Program-made: the position numbers and the translations under genes
Shown: positions 32,708 through 33,634 of the stretch, one piece after another
How the letters are laid out: every line of letters begins with the position of its first letter
Numbering within the stretch: the first letter of the stretch is position 1
Notes under the pieces: model-generated
What the model was told of the DNA's origin: nothing
Databases searched by the model: none
Seen by the model: only the letters and a program-made list of their open reading frames with translations
Source: Candidatus Schekmanbacteria bacterium
GTDB taxonomy: Bacteria > SZUA-182
Assembly (NCBI GenBank): GCA_016235675.1
Contig: JACRJN010000135.1
Span: 1-33,634, forward strand
DNA length: 33,634 bases
Direction: 5' to 3'

Positions 32708-32826
32708 CCCGGATTATTCATAAATTGGGGCAATCCATTGATTTTTGTAGTGCCGGGGTTTATCCCCGGCTGATTGGCCGAAGAGCGGGGGACAAGCCCC
32801 CGCGCTACGTTTATGAATAATCCGGG
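32708..32826. repeat. 119-bp element with perfect 17-bp terminal inverted repeats
   Basis: CCCGGATTATTCATAAA (32708-32724) and TTTATGAATAATCCGGG (32810-32826) are exact reverse complements. Two inner hairpins are present: GCCGGGG-TTTAT-CCCCGGC, and GCGGGGG-ACAAG-CCCCCGC. Similar hairpin cores occur near 3735-3810. Confidence 0.8.
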
Positions 32827-32840
32827 TTAGACGGGATACC

Positions 32841-32940
32841 GTTCACTTAAGACGTAGCGCAGGGCTTTAGCCCTGCTTATGGGGTGGCTTTGGCGAGCAC
32901 TTCGGAGCAGACCTAAAGGTCTGCGCTACGTTAAGTGAAC
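32841..32940. repeat. 100-bp palindromic element, copy 2
   Basis: This is nearly identical to 14759-14859, including the GTTCACTTAA/TTAAGTGAAC ends and the GGGGTGGCTTTGGCG centre. It is flanked by a 15-bp direct repeat (GGGTTAGACGGGATA at 32824-32838 and 32948-32962), which resembles a target duplication or a host repeat it inserted into. Confidence 0.85.
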
Positions 32941-32999
32941 AGTATTGGGGTTAGACGGGATAAGCAGGATTTACAAGATAAAAAAATTAAATTAATTAC

Positions 33000-33239
33000 C
33001 CTGAGTTCGGGATAAGTTTATTGCAAATACAATAAGTTAGACAAATCTGCACATGATTTTCCCCTCTTTGGCAAAGAGGGGTGGGGGAGATTTTCTAATT
33101 GAATCTAACCTTAAGTAATTATTCAAATAGAGCATTTTATTGAAAAATATGATTTTTTATGGAAGATTACCATATGAAAATCCCCCTTAATCCCCCTTTG
33201 CTAAAGGGGGAAACTATAGCTTGTTATCCCGAACTCAGG
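33000..33239. repeat. Nested inverted repeat with 16-bp outer arms
   Basis: Outer arms CCTGAGTTCGGGATAA (33000-33015) and TTATCCCGAACTCAGG (33224-33239) match exactly. Inside, a CCCCTCTTT-GGC-AAAGAGGGG hairpin (33061-33081) is mirrored by CCCCCTTTGCTAAAGGGGG (33192-33210), each flanked by GATTTTC/GAAAATC. Confidence 0.75.
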
Positions 33240-33319
33240 TTAATTACCCTGTCCAGATGGTTAATCCTGTCAAAAAATCTTTTTGAATTTTGGATTGCAT
33301 TTTGCATTTTTCTCTTTCT

Positions 33320-33371
33320 CGTCAGAGCGTAGGCGGTATAAACCATTCGGGTGGCTTATTACGCTCTGACG
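33320..33371. repeat. 12-bp inverted repeat CGTCAGAGCGTA
   Basis: The arms at 33320-33331 and 33360-33371 pair exactly around a 28-base loop. No T-run follows. Confidence 0.65.
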
Positions 33372-33540
33372 TAGTACGTCGTCCATTTTATATTGACAGG
33401 TTGGGATAAGGATTTTATGCCCTCTGAAATGAAAAAAATAAAGCAAAAATGAAATGAATTTTTAAAAACCGGTTTAAAAATATCCTGTTTTTTGCTTTTG
33501 CAAAAGTTGACTTGCTGTTTTAGTCAAATTTAACTTTTTG

Positions 33541-33634
33541 GTAGCGTTCTCAATAAGAGACCCAAAGCGTCAAAAGCGAGGCAGCCTTATCGCCGAAGCA
33601 ATCTCATGTGCACGCATGGAGATTGCTTCGCTTC
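33541..33634. repeat. 140-bp imperfect palindrome, copy 2 (truncated by window end)
   Basis: It starts with GTAGCG and follows the element at 8827-8966 closely through GAGATTGCTTCGCTT, with several substitutions and small differences in the first third. The right half lies beyond the window. Confidence 0.8.

Larger units (their letters stand above)
32330..33634. other. Gene-free tail made of hairpins and dispersed repeats
   Basis: I find no gene in these 1305 bases. The order is: a 7-bp GC-rich stem (32396-32412), a rho-independent terminator (32497-32539), then palindromic elements at 32708-32826, 32841-32940, 33000-33239, 33320-33371 and a truncated copy at 33541-33634. A TTGACT/AGTCAA inverted pair near 33508 is weak. 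Confidence 0.75.

Noticed and set aside
33505-33536. Promoter with TTGACT near the window end
   Set aside because: The TTGACT is part of a short inverted repeat (TTGACT/AGTCAA), there is no good -10 at proper spacing, and no gene follows in the window.

Overview
The window looks like a chromosomal segment of an uncultured, anaerobic, Gram-negative bacterium that respires with multiheme cytochromes. The evidence is an Rnf complex, the siroheme-dependent (AhbC/AhbD) route to heme, at least five multiheme c-type cytochromes, outer-membrane and lipoprotein genes, and many short palindromic repeats of the kind common in groundwater and sediment genomes. I cannot name the phylum from sequence alone. 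Every gene I support is on the + strand.

Region 1 (1-2300) is the end of an rnf operon: possibly the last codons of rnfG, then rnfE, rnfA, rnfB and a rho-independent terminator. Region 2 (2300-19250) holds tetrapyrrole and heme genes: a Met8/CysG-B type precorrin-2 dehydrogenase, a HemX/CcsA-like protein, hemA, hemC, a cobA-hemD fusion, ahbC, hemB and ahbD, then a NUDIX hydrolase. Together they cover glutamyl-tRNA to uroporphyrinogen III to siroheme, and the last two steps to heme. hemL and the siroheme decarboxylase ahbA/ahbB are not in the window. Small toxin-antitoxin-like pairs (DUF4258/YgiT, three PIN modules, a DUF2283 pair) and a DUF5647 gene sit between the heme genes. An outer-membrane TraF-like barrel and two lipoproteins interrupt the series at 9.2-12.6 kb. 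Dispersed hairpin repeats fill most gaps here.

Region 3 (19330-32540) is the most striking part: an apparent single 12-gene transcription unit with a good promoter candidate in front and a good terminator behind. It encodes a membrane-anchored octaheme cytochrome, a membrane-anchored triheme cytochrome, a six-bladed NHL propeller, a 28-heme cytochrome built from five tandem tetraheme modules, two single-span membrane proteins, a beta-helix lipoprotein, a NapC/NirT-type octaheme protein, an NTF2-like exported protein, a 28-residue membrane peptide, a TPR protein and a final octaheme cytochrome. Together they carry 52 CXXCH motifs plus three widened CX3CH/CX4CH motifs. My reading is an envelope-spanning electron-transfer complex that takes electrons from the quinone pool, next to the genes that make its heme. 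Region 4 (32540-33634) has no genes and is a stack of palindromic repeats, two of which are copies of repeats seen earlier.
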